Below are positions 32,036 to 40,935 of a stretch of DNA of 44,820 nucleotides, piece after piece. The translations under genes were made by a program, and so were the position numbers. This stretch comes from Sporomusaceae bacterium. Its GTDB lineage: Bacteria; Bacillota_C; Negativicutes; Sporomusales_B; UBA7701. Below the pieces are notes generated by a model, which saw only the letters and a list, made by a program, of their open reading frames with translations, ran no database searches and was not told the DNA's origin. Numbering within the stretch: position 1 is the stretch's first letter; each line of letters opens with the position of its first letter. The stretch covers positions 1-44,820 of the forward strand of contig JALHDI010000011.1 of NCBI GenBank assembly GCA_022839045.1, in the 5' to 3' direction.

Positions 32036-33214
32036 TTATTTGGCCAGATTGAAGAGTGTTCCGAACATGTCCTGCATTATCCGCAGGAAGCCGGCTTTGG
32101 CGACCGCTTTTTCGGCGACAAGGTCGACCTTGCCGATCTCTTTGCCGTCTTTGAGCACTACCAGTTCGCCGCACTTCTGCCCAGCTTCCACCGGCGCCTT
32201 GAGGCTGCCGTCGCTGAGGACCTGCTTCTGGAGGTTTTTCTGCTGTCCTTTGGGCAGCGTGAGGTTGAGGTCTTCCTTGGCCACCAGTGATACCTCGCGC
32301 TCCGTCCCTTTGCTGATCCTCAGCCGTTCGACCACAGCCCCCTTGTCGACGATCGGTACGGCGGTGTAGTTAGCGAAGCCCCAGTCCATCAGCTTCATGC
32401 TCTCCCGCAGATGGGACCGCGGCTCGGGGGTGGCGAAGACGACGCCGATCAGGCGGAGGTTGTCGCGTTTGGCGGTGCCGACGAAACAGTATTTGGCGTC
32501 TTCCGTCCAGCCGGTCTTGAGCCCGTCGCCGCCTTTATACCACCACAGCAGTTTGTTGGTGTTGACCAGCCAGTTTTTGCCGTCGCGCAGCCAGTGTTCC
32601 TTGATGCCGCATAGTTCCATGTAGAGTGGGTGTTTGACGGCTTCGGCGGCGATGACGGCGGTGTCGTACGCGCTCATGTAATGGCCGGTGGCCGGCAGGC
32701 CGTTCACGTTGACGAAACAGGTGTTCTGGAGACCGAGTTCCTCGGCGCGGCGGTTCATGGCGTCGACGGCGGCCGATTCGCTGCCGTAAATGTGCTCCAT
32801 CAGGGCGACGGCCGCGTCGTTGGCGCTCACGACCGCCACGGCGGTGAGAATTTCTTTGGCCGTCATGGCTTCGCCGGGTTCGAGCCAGATTTGCGAGCCA
32901 CCCTGCCGCCAGGCGTTTTCGCTCGTGTATATCTGGTCGGTGAGTTTGAGGCGCCCCTGTTCGATCGCTTCGATACCTAACAATAAGGTCATTACTTTGG
33001 TTACGCTCGCCGGCGGTAACTGTTTGTGGGGGTCTTTCTCGTACAGGATGTTGCCGTTGCCGTCCATGAGGATGGCCGATACCGCCGTGGTTTCCAACGG
33101 AGTACGGGCCGGAGCCTTGGGCGCGGGGGCGGCGGCCGCCAGACAGGGAGCGACGATGATGGCGGCGATGAACAGCAGAAGAGTCAAAAGGGCCGCAGGG
33201 CGCAGTCGCCTCAT
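32036..33214 (-). CDS. dacF: D-alanyl-D-alanine carboxypeptidase DacF
   Basis: Peptidase S11 of 392 residues with a signal peptide (1-27) and the three penicillin-binding motifs S70-VTK, S131-AN and K234-TG. In B. subtilis DacF is a forespore carboxypeptidase that, with DacB, sets the low cross-linking of cortex; dacF directly precedes spoIIA there as here. An amphipathic C-terminal end (FLRIMQDMFGTLFNLAK) suggests membrane association. ATG 33214 has AAAGGGGTG upstream. No clear SigF promoter could be fixed in the gap before it. Confidence 0.93.
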   Translation of the reverse strand: MRRLRPAALLTLLLFIAAIIVAPCLAAAAPAPKAPARTPLETTAVSAILMDGNGNILYEKDPHKQLPPASVTKVMTLLLGIEAIEQGRLKLTDQIYTSENAWRQGGSQIWLEPGEAMTAKEILTAVAVVSANDAAVALMEHIYGSESAAVDAMNRRAEELGLQNTCFVNVNGLPATGHYMSAYDTAVIAAEAVKHPLYMELCGIKEHWLRDGKNWLVNTNKLLWWYKGGDGLKTGWTEDAKYCFVGTAKRDNLRLIGVVFATPEPRSHLRESMKLMDWGFANYTAVPIVDKGAVVERLRISKGTEREVSLVAKEDLNLTLPKGQQKNLQKQVLSDGSLKAPVEAGQKCGELVVLKDGKEIGKVDLVAEKAVAKAGFLRIMQDMFGTLFNLAK

Positions 33215-33301
33215 TGAATGAACACCCCTTTTCCGCTTTTGTTTCTAGCGTGTCCAGGAGAAATAGCGCTTACACTTGGTAATTGAAAGCATCGGGCGTC
33301 G

Positions 33302-34927
33302 TCAGCCGGGGTTGTTGTGCTTTAGCAGGCGGAAGGCGACGAGAATTTTTAACAGATAATCGCCGGCCAGCGGCACCATCTTTATGTCTGTTGCCCTGAT
33401 TCCGCCGACGGACAGCATGCAAAGACCGTAGACGCCGACGCCGACGGCGATGGCGGCCGTGGTCGCCAGGGTGTTGCTGTGAGCCGCGACGACGAGGAAG
33501 CGGTGAGCGCCGAATACGGCTCCGCCCATTATTGCGGCCGAGGCTGCGCTTTTGAGCAGCGCCCTCAGGTCGAGGCTGAAGCCGGTGTGCCGCCTGATGA
33601 AGTACATGTTGAGCAGCGCCGCCAGAATGGTGTCGGCGACCGTGGCCCAGGCGGCACCGGTGATGCCCAGGCTGGGGACGGCGGTGAGCGTCCAGTTGAG
33701 GCCGACCTTGACGACGGCCGCGAGGGTCATGTTGACGGCGGGGACGAGGGTTCGTCCCATGCCCTGAAGTATCCCGGTGGATACTTGGTGGATGCCGAGG
33801 AAAAGGATGCTGAAGGCGAGCGTTCCTACCGCCGGCGCGGCCGCAGGGGCGTGATAGAGCATCGTGGTAAGCGGTTCGGCCAGTATGAAGACGCCGACCG
33901 CGGCCGGAACGGTGACGATGTTGGCAAGGCGGAAGCCGGCGGCGGTGCGCCTGTACAGCCGCTCGCAGTCGCCGCGGGCGCAGGCTTCGGAGATCGCCGG
34001 GACGATGCTGGTGGCGAGGGCGCCGGTGAGCACGGTTGCAAGGCCTGCGAGCGGCACGGCCATGCCGGTGAGGTAGCCGAACTGTTCCGTAGCCGTCGCC
34101 ACTGAGTAGCCGGCCGCCTCCAGCCTCCGGGGTACGATGAGGAGGTCGAGGTTGGCGACGACCGGCAGCATGACGCTAGAGGCGGATATCGGCAGCGACA
34201 GGCCGAGGATGCGGCGAATTATCCCTATGGCCGGGGTGGCCGTGGCGGTGACGGCGGGGGTTGCCTCCCGCGATAGCCGCGCGCGGTGCCGCCAGTAGAA
34301 GAAGATCATGACCAGCAGGCCGGCGAGCGCCCCGGGAGCCGCGCCGAAGGTGGCCCCGGCGGCGGCGTACTCTACGCCCCGCGGGGCGAGGAGGGTGGCG
34401 AGGACCAACATGGTTACGACCCTGAGCACCTGTTCGCCGACCTGGGACAGGGCGGTCGGGGTCATGATCTGCCAGCCCTGAAGATAGCCGCGGAAGGCGG
34501 CGAGGAGGGTGACGAGAAATATGGCAGGCGCCAGGGCGACGAGCGAATGATAAGCCCGGGCGTCGCGGATGAACCGCTCCTCGATCAGCCAGGCGGCGCC
34601 GAAATACATCAGCAGGCTGAAAACAGCACCGGTCGCCGCCAGTAGGCAGGCCGCGACCCGGAAGATGCGCCGCGCTCCCCGGTAGTCCTGCCCGGCGACC
34701 CGTTCGGCGGTGATGATCGATACGGCCACGGGGATGCCGGCGGACGAGACGCTCAGCGCCAGAAGGTATATCGGGTAGGCCATCTGATAGAGCCCCATCC
34801 CTTCGCCGCCGAGGACGCGCGAGAGAATGACCCAGTTGAGCGACCCGATGATTTTCACGATGATGCCGGCCGCCGTCAGTACGAGCGTGCCTTTGAGGAT
34901 AACCGTGCCCGGACGTCTGTGGGACAT
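33302..34927 (-). CDS. SpoVB-type oligosaccharide/lipid flippase
   Basis: 541-residue MATE/MVF-type protein with about 14 membrane helices. ILSRVLGGEGMGLYQMAYPI, GIPVAVSIITAERV and GYLQGWQIMTPTALSQVGEQ are typical of the SpoVB/polysaccharide-biosynthesis group. SpoVB is needed for spore cortex in B. subtilis, probably moving lipid II across the outer forespore membrane. Several paralogues usually exist, so spoVB itself is not assigned; the sporulation neighbourhood supports it. ATG 34927 has GGAGGCGGAGGG upstream. Confidence 0.85.
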   Translation of the reverse strand: MSHRRPGTVILKGTLVLTAAGIIVKIIGSLNWVILSRVLGGEGMGLYQMAYPIYLLALSVSSAGIPVAVSIITAERVAGQDYRGARRIFRVAACLLAATGAVFSLLMYFGAAWLIEERFIRDARAYHSLVALAPAIFLVTLLAAFRGYLQGWQIMTPTALSQVGEQVLRVVTMLVLATLLAPRGVEYAAAGATFGAAPGALAGLLVMIFFYWRHRARLSREATPAVTATATPAIGIIRRILGLSLPISASSVMLPVVANLDLLIVPRRLEAAGYSVATATEQFGYLTGMAVPLAGLATVLTGALATSIVPAISEACARGDCERLYRRTAAGFRLANIVTVPAAVGVFILAEPLTTMLYHAPAAAPAVGTLAFSILFLGIHQVSTGILQGMGRTLVPAVNMTLAAVVKVGLNWTLTAVPSLGITGAAWATVADTILAALLNMYFIRRHTGFSLDLRALLKSAASAAIMGGAVFGAHRFLVVAAHSNTLATTAAIAVGVGVYGLCMLSVGGIRATDIKMVPLAGDYLLKILVAFRLLKHNNPG

Positions 34928-35052
34928 GCCCTCCGCCTCCGACAGTTATGAGGTGTTTTACTCTGCGGCGCGCCGCTTCGCTTCCCTGTTTTAGGATATC
35001 CGGACGGCGGCGGATTATCGCGCGGCTGCTTCGCTTGCCTGAAGGCGCAAAA

Positions 35053-35078
35053 AAGCCGCTGCTTTGGAGCGGCGGCTT
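35053..35078 (-). terminator. Intrinsic terminator after pdp
   Basis: AAGCCGCTGCT (35053-35063) / AGCGGCGGCTT (35068-35078), 11 bp with one mismatch, loop of 4, then TTTTTT on the minus strand. It ends the xerD-deoB-pdp unit. Confidence 0.85.
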
Positions 35079-35102
35079 TGATATTCATTTAGGCGTTTGT
35101 TT

Positions 35103-36431
35103 TTACGCCAAGTCTATGCCAGTGGAGGTCACCGTGCCGAGGATGAGTTTCGGCCTGGCGGCTTTTTCCGGTCCGATAGCGACCGCGGCGGCGACGGCGG
35201 CCGCGGCTGGCGCTACCCTGGCGGGTTCGGCGGTGTAGAGGGTGGCGAGCGGCTGGCCTTTCGCCAGCTTGTCACCGATGCGGCAGTGCATGACGAGCCC
35301 GGCCCCGAGGTCGATCTGCTGGCCCTTGTATTCGCGGCCGGCGCCGAGGAGCATGGCGGCGTAGCCGATGCGGGCGGCGTCGATGGACTGCACGATGCCG
35401 GCCGCCTGGCAGGGGACGCTGTGGCGGATGGCGGCCAGCGGCAGGAGGGCGCGGTTGGCGATGATGTCGGAGTTGCCGCCCTGGGCGGCGACGAGGGCGG
35501 CGAATTTTGCCAGGGCCGCCTTGCTGTCAAGCAGGGCGGCGAGTTCGCGGTAGCCGGCGGCGAAGTCGGCAGCCCGGCCGGCCATCACGAGCATGTAGGC
35601 CCCGAGGGTCAGGCACACTTCGCGCAGTTCGGGGGCGCCGCCGGTGCCGGCCAGGATGTCGATGGCCTCGGCGACCTCCAGGCTGTTGCCGACCGCCAGG
35701 CCGAGGGGTTCGTGCATGGTGGAGATGACGGCCATGGTTTCGCGGCCGACCAGTGACCCGATGCCGACCATCGTTTCCGCCAGTTTGAAGGCCTGTTCGG
35801 GCGTTTTCATGAAGGCGCCGCTGCCGGTTTTGACGTCGAGGAGGATTTTGTCGGCGCCGGCGGCGATCTTTTTGCTCATGACCGACGAGGCGATAAGGGG
35901 TATGCTTTCGATGGTGCCGGTGACGTCACGGAGAGCGTACAGCTTGCCGTCGGCCGGGGCGATGTCGGGAGTTTGGCCGGTGATGGCCACGCCGATGCGG
36001 CCGAGGTTGGCGAGGAATTCTTCGCTGCTGAGGGCAGTGCGGAACCCGGGGATGGCCTCAAGTTTGTCGATAGTGCCGCCGGAAAAACCAAGGCCGCGGC
36101 CGGACATTTTCGCCACCGGCACACCGGCCGCCGCCACCAGCGGCGCGAGCACGAGGGTGGTGGTGTCGGCAACGCCGCCGGTGCTGTGTTTGTCGACCTT
36201 GACGCCGGGGACGTCGCCGAGGTCGACCGTCGCTCCGGATTTGGCCATGGCGAGCGTGAGGGCGGCGGTTTCGGCGGCGGTCATGCCGCGGAAAAAAACG
36301 GCCATCAGGAAGGCGGCCATCTGGTAATCGGGTATATCGCCGGCGGTGTAGGCGCCGATAAGTTCTTCTATTGCCGCGGCCGCCAATTCGCGGCCATCGC
36401 GTTTGTCGAGGATGATGTCAACGATGCGCAT
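35103..36431 (-). CDS. pdp: Pyrimidine-nucleoside phosphorylase
   Basis: 442-residue thymidine/pyrimidine-nucleoside phosphorylase; cleaves uridine or thymidine with phosphate to base and (deoxy)ribose 1-phosphate. The family signature GVKVDKHSTGGVADTTTLVL is present, with KMSGRGLGFSGGTIDKLEAI and VKTGSGAFM. I chose ATG 36431 (MRIVDII), the usual family start; GTG 36443, which overlaps the deoB stop, is possible. Its product is the substrate of deoB next door, so the two genes form a nucleoside salvage pair. Confidence 0.94.
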   Translation of the reverse strand: MRIVDIILDKRDGRELAAAAIEELIGAYTAGDIPDYQMAAFLMAVFFRGMTAAETAALTLAMAKSGATVDLGDVPGVKVDKHSTGGVADTTTLVLAPLVAAAGVPVAKMSGRGLGFSGGTIDKLEAIPGFRTALSSEEFLANLGRIGVAITGQTPDIAPADGKLYALRDVTGTIESIPLIASSVMSKKIAAGADKILLDVKTGSGAFMKTPEQAFKLAETMVGIGSLVGRETMAVISTMHEPLGLAVGNSLEVAEAIDILAGTGGAPELREVCLTLGAYMLVMAGRAADFAAGYRELAALLDSKAALAKFAALVAAQGGNSDIIANRALLPLAAIRHSVPCQAAGIVQSIDAARIGYAAMLLGAGREYKGQQIDLGAGLVMHCRIGDKLAKGQPLATLYTAEPARVAPAAAAVAAAVAIGPEKAARPKLILGTVTSTGIDLA

Positions 36432-36439
36432 GCTTTGGT

Positions 36440-37615
36440 TCACCCCGTTATCTCGCCGAGGAAGCTCCTGCCGTAAGGCAGAGGCTCCAGGGCGAAGTTT
36501 TCCGCCACCGTCGCCGCCAGATCGGCGAAGGTGGCGCGCTCGCCGAGGCTGCGGCCGGTCCGGCCGGGGGCGTAGACGAGGAGGGGCACGTATTCGCGGG
36601 TGTGGTCGGTGCCGGCGACGGTCGGGTCGCAGCCGTGGTCGGCGGTGATGATCAGCAGGTCGCTGGCGGCCAGATGCGGCAGGAGGAGGGCGAACTGCCC
36701 GTCCAGCCGTTCGAGGGCCCGCGCGTAACCGCGGCAGTCGTTGCGGTGGCCGTAATTGCTGTCGAACTCGACCATGTTGGCGAAGATAAGGCCTTCGCGG
36801 CGCTCTTCGCGCACCAAAGCTTCGAGGGTGGCCATGCCATGGTCGTTGGATCTGGTGGGATGTGAGGCGGTGAGACCGCGGCCGGCGAAGATGTCGCCGA
36901 TTTTGCCGACGCCGACCGTCATGCGGCCGGAAGCCTGCAGGCGATCGAGCACCGTCGGCGCGGGCGGCTCAAGGCTGTAGTCGTGGCGGTTGGCGGTACG
37001 CACGAACCGGCCGGGGGCGCCGACGAAGGGCCGGATGATGACCCGGCCGACGGCGTGCTCGCCGCGGCAGACCTCTTCCCTCACCCGGCGTGCGATCGCC
37101 CCCAGCTTGTCCACCGGTACGACTTCTTCGTGGGCGGCGATCTGGAGGACGCTGTCGGCCGAGGTGTAGACGATGAGCGCACCGGTCCGCAGGTGTTCTT
37201 CGCCGAGTTCGGCGATGATTTCGGTGCCGGAGGCGGCCTTGTTGCCGATGACTTTGCGGCCGGTGAGGGCTTCTATCCGGGCGACGACCTCGCCCGGGAA
37301 GCCGTACGGGTAGACGGGAAAGGGCTGGAACAGCGGACAGCCGGCCATTTCCCAGTGGCCGCTGGTGGTATCCTTGCCTTTCGATACCTCGGCCATCTTG
37401 CCGTAGCTCGCCAACGGCCGCTCGGCAGGAACGACCCCTTCCAGTGGCCGGATGCAGCCAAGTCCCAGCGAGGCCATGGTCGGCAAAAAAAGCCCGCCGT
37501 GACAGCGGGCTATGTTACCCAGGGTATCGGCCCCGAGGTCACCGTATTCGGCGGCGTCGGGCAACGCGCCGGCGCCGACACTGTCCATTACGACGATGAC
37601 GATGCGTGTGAACAA
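36440..37615 (-). CDS. deoB: Phosphopentomutase
   Basis: 391-residue alkaline-phosphatase-superfamily enzyme that interconverts (deoxy)ribose 1- and 5-phosphate. Metal-binding motifs are VVMDSVGAGALPD at 8-20, KDTTSGHWEMAG near 81 and ITADHGCDPT near 322, with VEFDSNYGHRND in between. The TTG start at 37615 has GGAG 8 bp upstream. In B. subtilis drm(deoB) follows ripX(xerD), as here; the usual neighbour there is pupG, here it is pdp. Confidence 0.96.
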   Translation of the reverse strand: MFTRIVIVVMDSVGAGALPDAAEYGDLGADTLGNIARCHGGLFLPTMASLGLGCIRPLEGVVPAERPLASYGKMAEVSKGKDTTSGHWEMAGCPLFQPFPVYPYGFPGEVVARIEALTGRKVIGNKAASGTEIIAELGEEHLRTGALIVYTSADSVLQIAAHEEVVPVDKLGAIARRVREEVCRGEHAVGRVIIRPFVGAPGRFVRTANRHDYSLEPPAPTVLDRLQASGRMTVGVGKIGDIFAGRGLTASHPTRSNDHGMATLEALVREERREGLIFANMVEFDSNYGHRNDCRGYARALERLDGQFALLLPHLAASDLLIITADHGCDPTVAGTDHTREYVPLLVYAPGRTGRSLGERATFADLAATVAENFALEPLPYGRSFLGEITG

Positions 37616-37646
37616 TTCTGTCTCTCCACCTCAAGCTTTGTTTTTA

Positions 37647-38534
37647 TCATGCGCGGGGGTGGGCCTTGTCATACACTTCCTTGAGGCGGTTCTTGGTTAC
37701 GTGGGTGTAAATCTGGGTGGTGGAAATATCCGCGTGTCCGAGCATCTCCTGCACCGAGCGCAGGTCGGCGCCGTTCTCCAGAAGGTGGGTGGCGAAGGAA
37801 TGCCGCAGGGTGTGCGGGGTGATTTCCTTGTTGATGGTGGCTTCCTGGGCGTATTTCTTGATTATCTTCCAGAAGCCCTGCCTGGTCAGCCGGTTGCCGT
37901 GGTGGTTGACGAACAGGGCGGCTTCTTCGTATGTACGGACCAGCTTCGGCCGGCCTTTGCCGATGTATTCCTGGACGCACTTGGCGGCGATGGAGCCGAG
38001 CGGCACGATCCGCTCCTTGGCGCCCTTGCCGTAGCACTTGATGTACCCCATGTCCAGGTTTATGTCGGAGATGTTGAGGGAGATGAGCTCGGAGACCCTG
38101 ATGCCGGTGGCGTAGAGAAGCTCCAGCATCGCTTTGTCCCTCAGCCCGGTGGGCAGGAAGGTATTGGGCTGCTTGAGCAGCTCCTCCACCTCGGAGATGG
38201 TGAGGATTTTGGGCAGCTTTTTCTCCAATTTGGGAGATTCGAGATGGGCGGCGGGGTCCTTCTCGAGATAGCGCTCCCTTACGAGGTACTGGTAGAATGA
38301 TTTGATGGCGGCGAGATTGCGGGAAATCGTCGAAACAGCCCTGCCCTTGGTCTGCAGGTTGTTAAGATAGGCGAGAATGGTGCTGCGGCTCGAGTCTTTG
38401 ATGAAGTCCAGTTGGCCGTTGTGTAAATAGGCCTGAAACTGCCTGAGGTCGCGGCCGTAAGACTCCAGGGTGTTCTGGGCCAGCCCCCGTTCCACCGCCA
38501 GATATTGAATAAACTCGTTTACGTAACCTTCCAT
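37647..38534 (-). CDS. xerD: Site-specific tyrosine recombinase XerD
   Basis: 295-residue tyrosine recombinase; resolves chromosome dimers with XerC at dif. The N-terminal SAM-like domain (1-85) starts MEGYVNEFIQYLAVERGLAQ. The catalytic domain shows ATGIRVSEL with the first Arg, HTLRHSFATHLLENGADLR with the H-xx-R pair, and LGHADISTTQIYTHV with the nucleophilic Tyr. ATG 38534 has AAAGGTGAT upstream. No phage or element genes surround it, and synteny with deoB argues for the housekeeping enzyme. Confidence 0.94.
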   Translation of the reverse strand: MEGYVNEFIQYLAVERGLAQNTLESYGRDLRQFQAYLHNGQLDFIKDSSRSTILAYLNNLQTKGRAVSTISRNLAAIKSFYQYLVRERYLEKDPAAHLESPKLEKKLPKILTISEVEELLKQPNTFLPTGLRDKAMLELLYATGIRVSELISLNISDINLDMGYIKCYGKGAKERIVPLGSIAAKCVQEYIGKGRPKLVRTYEEAALFVNHHGNRLTRQGFWKIIKKYAQEATINKEITPHTLRHSFATHLLENGADLRSVQEMLGHADISTTQIYTHVTKNRLKEVYDKAHPRA

Positions 38535-38672
38535 TCAAATCACCTTTTTCTCTTGGCAAAATTTCCGGTCCCGACGCACAATCTAACAGTGGGTGGTATT
38601 ATTCAACATCAGGTGCCAGTTTTCCTTTCTTTTCCTGTCGAAAATAATAGATTTTCTTATTTTTTTCGTAAA

Positions 38673-38879
38673 CTAAATTATCTCCACAAATTCGGAAATT
38701 ACCCGCAATGGTTTTTCCATAATATGGTTATCCCTTATCTTGGGTAGCGGCTGGTTAAATTGCCAGAAAAACCCCAACAGCTTCGGCAGCATGTAAAAAA
38801 TCATAACCGCCAGCGCCATCGCCTTGAGAGCTGTCATGACTCTCCGGGAGACGCGCCGCCGCGAGAGGCCGACGATCAT
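38673..38879 (-). CDS. Short membrane protein, YqzK/DUF4227-like
   Basis: 68 residues from ATG 38879 (AGAGGG 8 bp upstream): a basic N-terminus with RRRVSRRVMTALK, one membrane helix (ALAVMIFYMLPKLLGFFWQF) and a short polar tail. In B. subtilis yqzK (DUF4227) lies between spoIIM and xerD, separated by fur; the same slot, size and topology support that assignment here, but sequence identity was not established. fur is missing from this slot. Open frame to 38993 is unsupported. Confidence 0.65.
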   Translation of the reverse strand: MIVGLSRRRVSRRVMTALKAMALAVMIFYMLPKLLGFFWQFNQPLPKIRDNHIMEKPLRVISEFVEII

Positions 38880-38982
38880 CTCCCCCACCCTCTTTCCACG
38901 GCTTAACTTAATATCATACTTATTCACATTTTGTTTTGGATATTCCCGGCAATGTAAATTAATGGGGCGAAAAAAAACAAAA

Positions 38983-39001
38983 CCGCCGGACAAGCCGACG
39001 G
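38983..39001 (-). terminator. Intrinsic terminator after spoIIM
   Basis: CCGCCGG (38983-38989) / CCGACGG (38995-39001), 7 bp with one G-U pair in the RNA, loop of 5, then TTTTGTTTTTTT on the minus strand. Confidence 0.8.
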
Positions 39002-39035
39002 CTGCGGAAGGGCTGGACGTACGGCGGCACAGCGC

Positions 39036-39677
39036 CTACTGTTTCAGCAGCAGGCCGGCGACGAGCTTCATGAAAACCGGTGAGATGTAAACTTCGATGA
39101 CGGCGGCCACCAGCATCAGCGCCAGCATCAGCAGGCAAAGCACCGTGTAGCCCACCGATTCGTACAGGAGGCTGGTTTTGGCTCGCTGTTTGCGCCGGAC
39201 CAGCAGCAGGGAGAAAGAGGTCGCCGCGACGCCCGCGACCAGCAGGGCGGGAACGGCGAAGAAATTGTGGGGCAGAACGGACGCCAGCGCGAAAGCCAGG
39301 CCTTTCATGATGTATTCGTTGACGAGGAACCCGACGGTGAAGCCGATGACGAAGCCGCGGGTGAAGACGATGAAGAGGACGAAGGGAATGCCTACGACCG
39401 TGAAGCCCAAAAGCCATATCAAGCCGATGGTCTTGACGCTGCTCAAGGCGACGGTGCTGAACAGGGCGGGCGTGTCGACCGTCCCCGGTCCCTGGACCAG
39501 TCCCTGGAAGAAGATTTTTAGGTAGCCGATGAGCTCAAGTTTCTGGTCTTCCGGCAGCGTTTTGACGGCCAGGGCGCCGACGGCGACGCCGATGACGAAG
39601 ATGAGGGTCATGAAAAAATAGGCGACGATGTTGGCGCGGAAGTATTCGTTCATATTCTGGCGAAAGTTTCCCAGCAT
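39036..39677 (-). CDS. spoIIM: Stage II sporulation protein M
   Basis: 213-residue membrane protein with about five helices. FIVFTRGFVIGFTVGFLVNE and LASVLPHNFFAVPALLVAGV are typical SpoIIM segments. With SpoIID and SpoIIP it forms the peptidoglycan-degrading machine that drives engulfment of the forespore; SpoIIM is the membrane anchor. ATG 39677 has a strong GGGGGGAAGG site. It ends with a terminator before the YqzK-like gene. Confidence 0.95.
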   Translation of the reverse strand: MLGNFRQNMNEYFRANIVAYFFMTLIFVIGVAVGALAVKTLPEDQKLELIGYLKIFFQGLVQGPGTVDTPALFSTVALSSVKTIGLIWLLGFTVVGIPFVLFIVFTRGFVIGFTVGFLVNEYIMKGLAFALASVLPHNFFAVPALLVAGVAATSFSLLLVRRKQRAKTSLLYESVGYTVLCLLMLALMLVAAVIEVYISPVFMKLVAGLLLKQ

Positions 39678-39745
39678 GCGCCTTCCCCCCGACTATACCT
39701 GCTAAAATGTATGCCAGGCGGGGGGTCAATATACCCTCTGTCCCA

Positions 39746-40933
39746 CTAATTTTTCGCCAGTTTGCCGTACGTGCCGCCGCCGCCGGCGGTGATGGCCGCC
39801 TCGCCGGCGCGGGCGGCGAGGATGGCTGCGGCAACTTTGTCGCCGGCCACGTCTCTGAGCGTGTCGCCGCCGGCGCTGTGGAGCACGTTCATTTCGGTCC
39901 CGAAAGCGGCCAGCAGTTTGCCGAGGGCCTTGCCGCCGACGCCGGGGATGAAGCTGAGGGGTATCTGGTGGCGGTAGGGCGGCCGGTGGGCGGGGTGACG
40001 GGGTTCGGCCCAATCGGCGATATCGTCGATGCGGTCGAATACCCCGCGGACGATTTTGCCGCTGCCGCAACGCGGGCAGGCGACGGTGAAGGGTTCGCCG
40101 GCCGGGTCGAAATAGTCGCATTCGCCGCAGAAGGTCCGGTGGTATTTGCCGAGCCGCGGGTCGAGGCCGAAGTTGGCCGTCACCGCCCTGCCGTTCCGGC
40201 GGGCGAACGCCCAGGCGCATTCCTGGAAGGTGGCGGCTTCGAGCGAGAGCAGGTTGTATTCGCGGGCGATTTTGTCGAGCGAGTGGGCGTCGGAATTGGT
40301 GATGAAGGTGAAGGACGCCAGTTCGCCGATGCGGTCGGCCAGGGAGCTGTCGGCGCTGAGGCCGAGCTCGACCGCGGCGATCGCGGCCATCTCCCGTTCG
40401 CCCAGGATATTGGCCATACGGGCGGTGCAGCTGCCGTACAGGCCCTTGTGGGGGGTGAAGGCATGGGCGACGACGATCAGCGCGTCGAAGGGAGCGGCGG
40501 TGCGCACGAGCTCGGCCAGGGGCATGTGGGCATTCTGGGAACTCATGTGGATGTTGCGGATATGCCGGCTCATCGTGGCGGCGAAGTCCGCCATCAAACC
40601 TATTTCCGGCAGGAAGACGAGCGTGTGGGCGGAGCCGCCGTCAAGCTCGCTTGTCTCGATTTCCGCCCCCAGCAGGAGGGTAAGCCGGTCGTCGTAGCGG
40701 TAGCCGCCCTGGCTGTCGAGAGTCAGCAGCCCCTCGGCGGCGAGCAGGGAAAAATCCTCGCGGACGAGCGGCGAAAGGGCATCGACGACGCCGACGAGCT
40801 GCAGGCCCTTGCGCTCGGCCGCTTCGGCGAGGATGTTGCGAAGGGTCAGGCGGTTGGAGGTAGGGATTTTGACCCATTGGCCGCGCTCGCTGAGGCCGAC
40901 GTGGACGTGGAAATCGGCGAAGAAGTCCTTCAT
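39746..40933 (-). CDS. PHP-domain endonuclease Q family protein
   Basis: 395-residue protein. The N-terminal PHP domain begins KDFFADFHVHVGLS (metal ligands H9 and H11), with later TNSDAHSLD. A zinc-finger-like segment FCGECDYFDPAGEPFTVACP (then RCG) lies near 275-295, and a helix-hairpin-helix-like FIPGVGGKALGKLL follows. This is the layout of endonuclease Q, which nicks DNA 5' of uracil, hypoxanthine and abasic sites in archaea and some bacteria (YqxK-type in Bacillus). ATG 40933 lies 2 bp after the nudF stop. Confidence 0.88.
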   Translation of the reverse strand: MKDFFADFHVHVGLSERGQWVKIPTSNRLTLRNILAEAAERKGLQLVGVVDALSPLVREDFSLLAAEGLLTLDSQGGYRYDDRLTLLLGAEIETSELDGGSAHTLVFLPEIGLMADFAATMSRHIRNIHMSSQNAHMPLAELVRTAAPFDALIVVAHAFTPHKGLYGSCTARMANILGEREMAAIAAVELGLSADSSLADRIGELASFTFITNSDAHSLDKIAREYNLLSLEAATFQECAWAFARRNGRAVTANFGLDPRLGKYHRTFCGECDYFDPAGEPFTVACPRCGSGKIVRGVFDRIDDIADWAEPRHPAHRPPYRHQIPLSFIPGVGGKALGKLLAAFGTEMNVLHSAGGDTLRDVAGDKVAAAILAARAGEAAITAGGGGTYGKLAKN

Positions 40934-40935
40934 CG

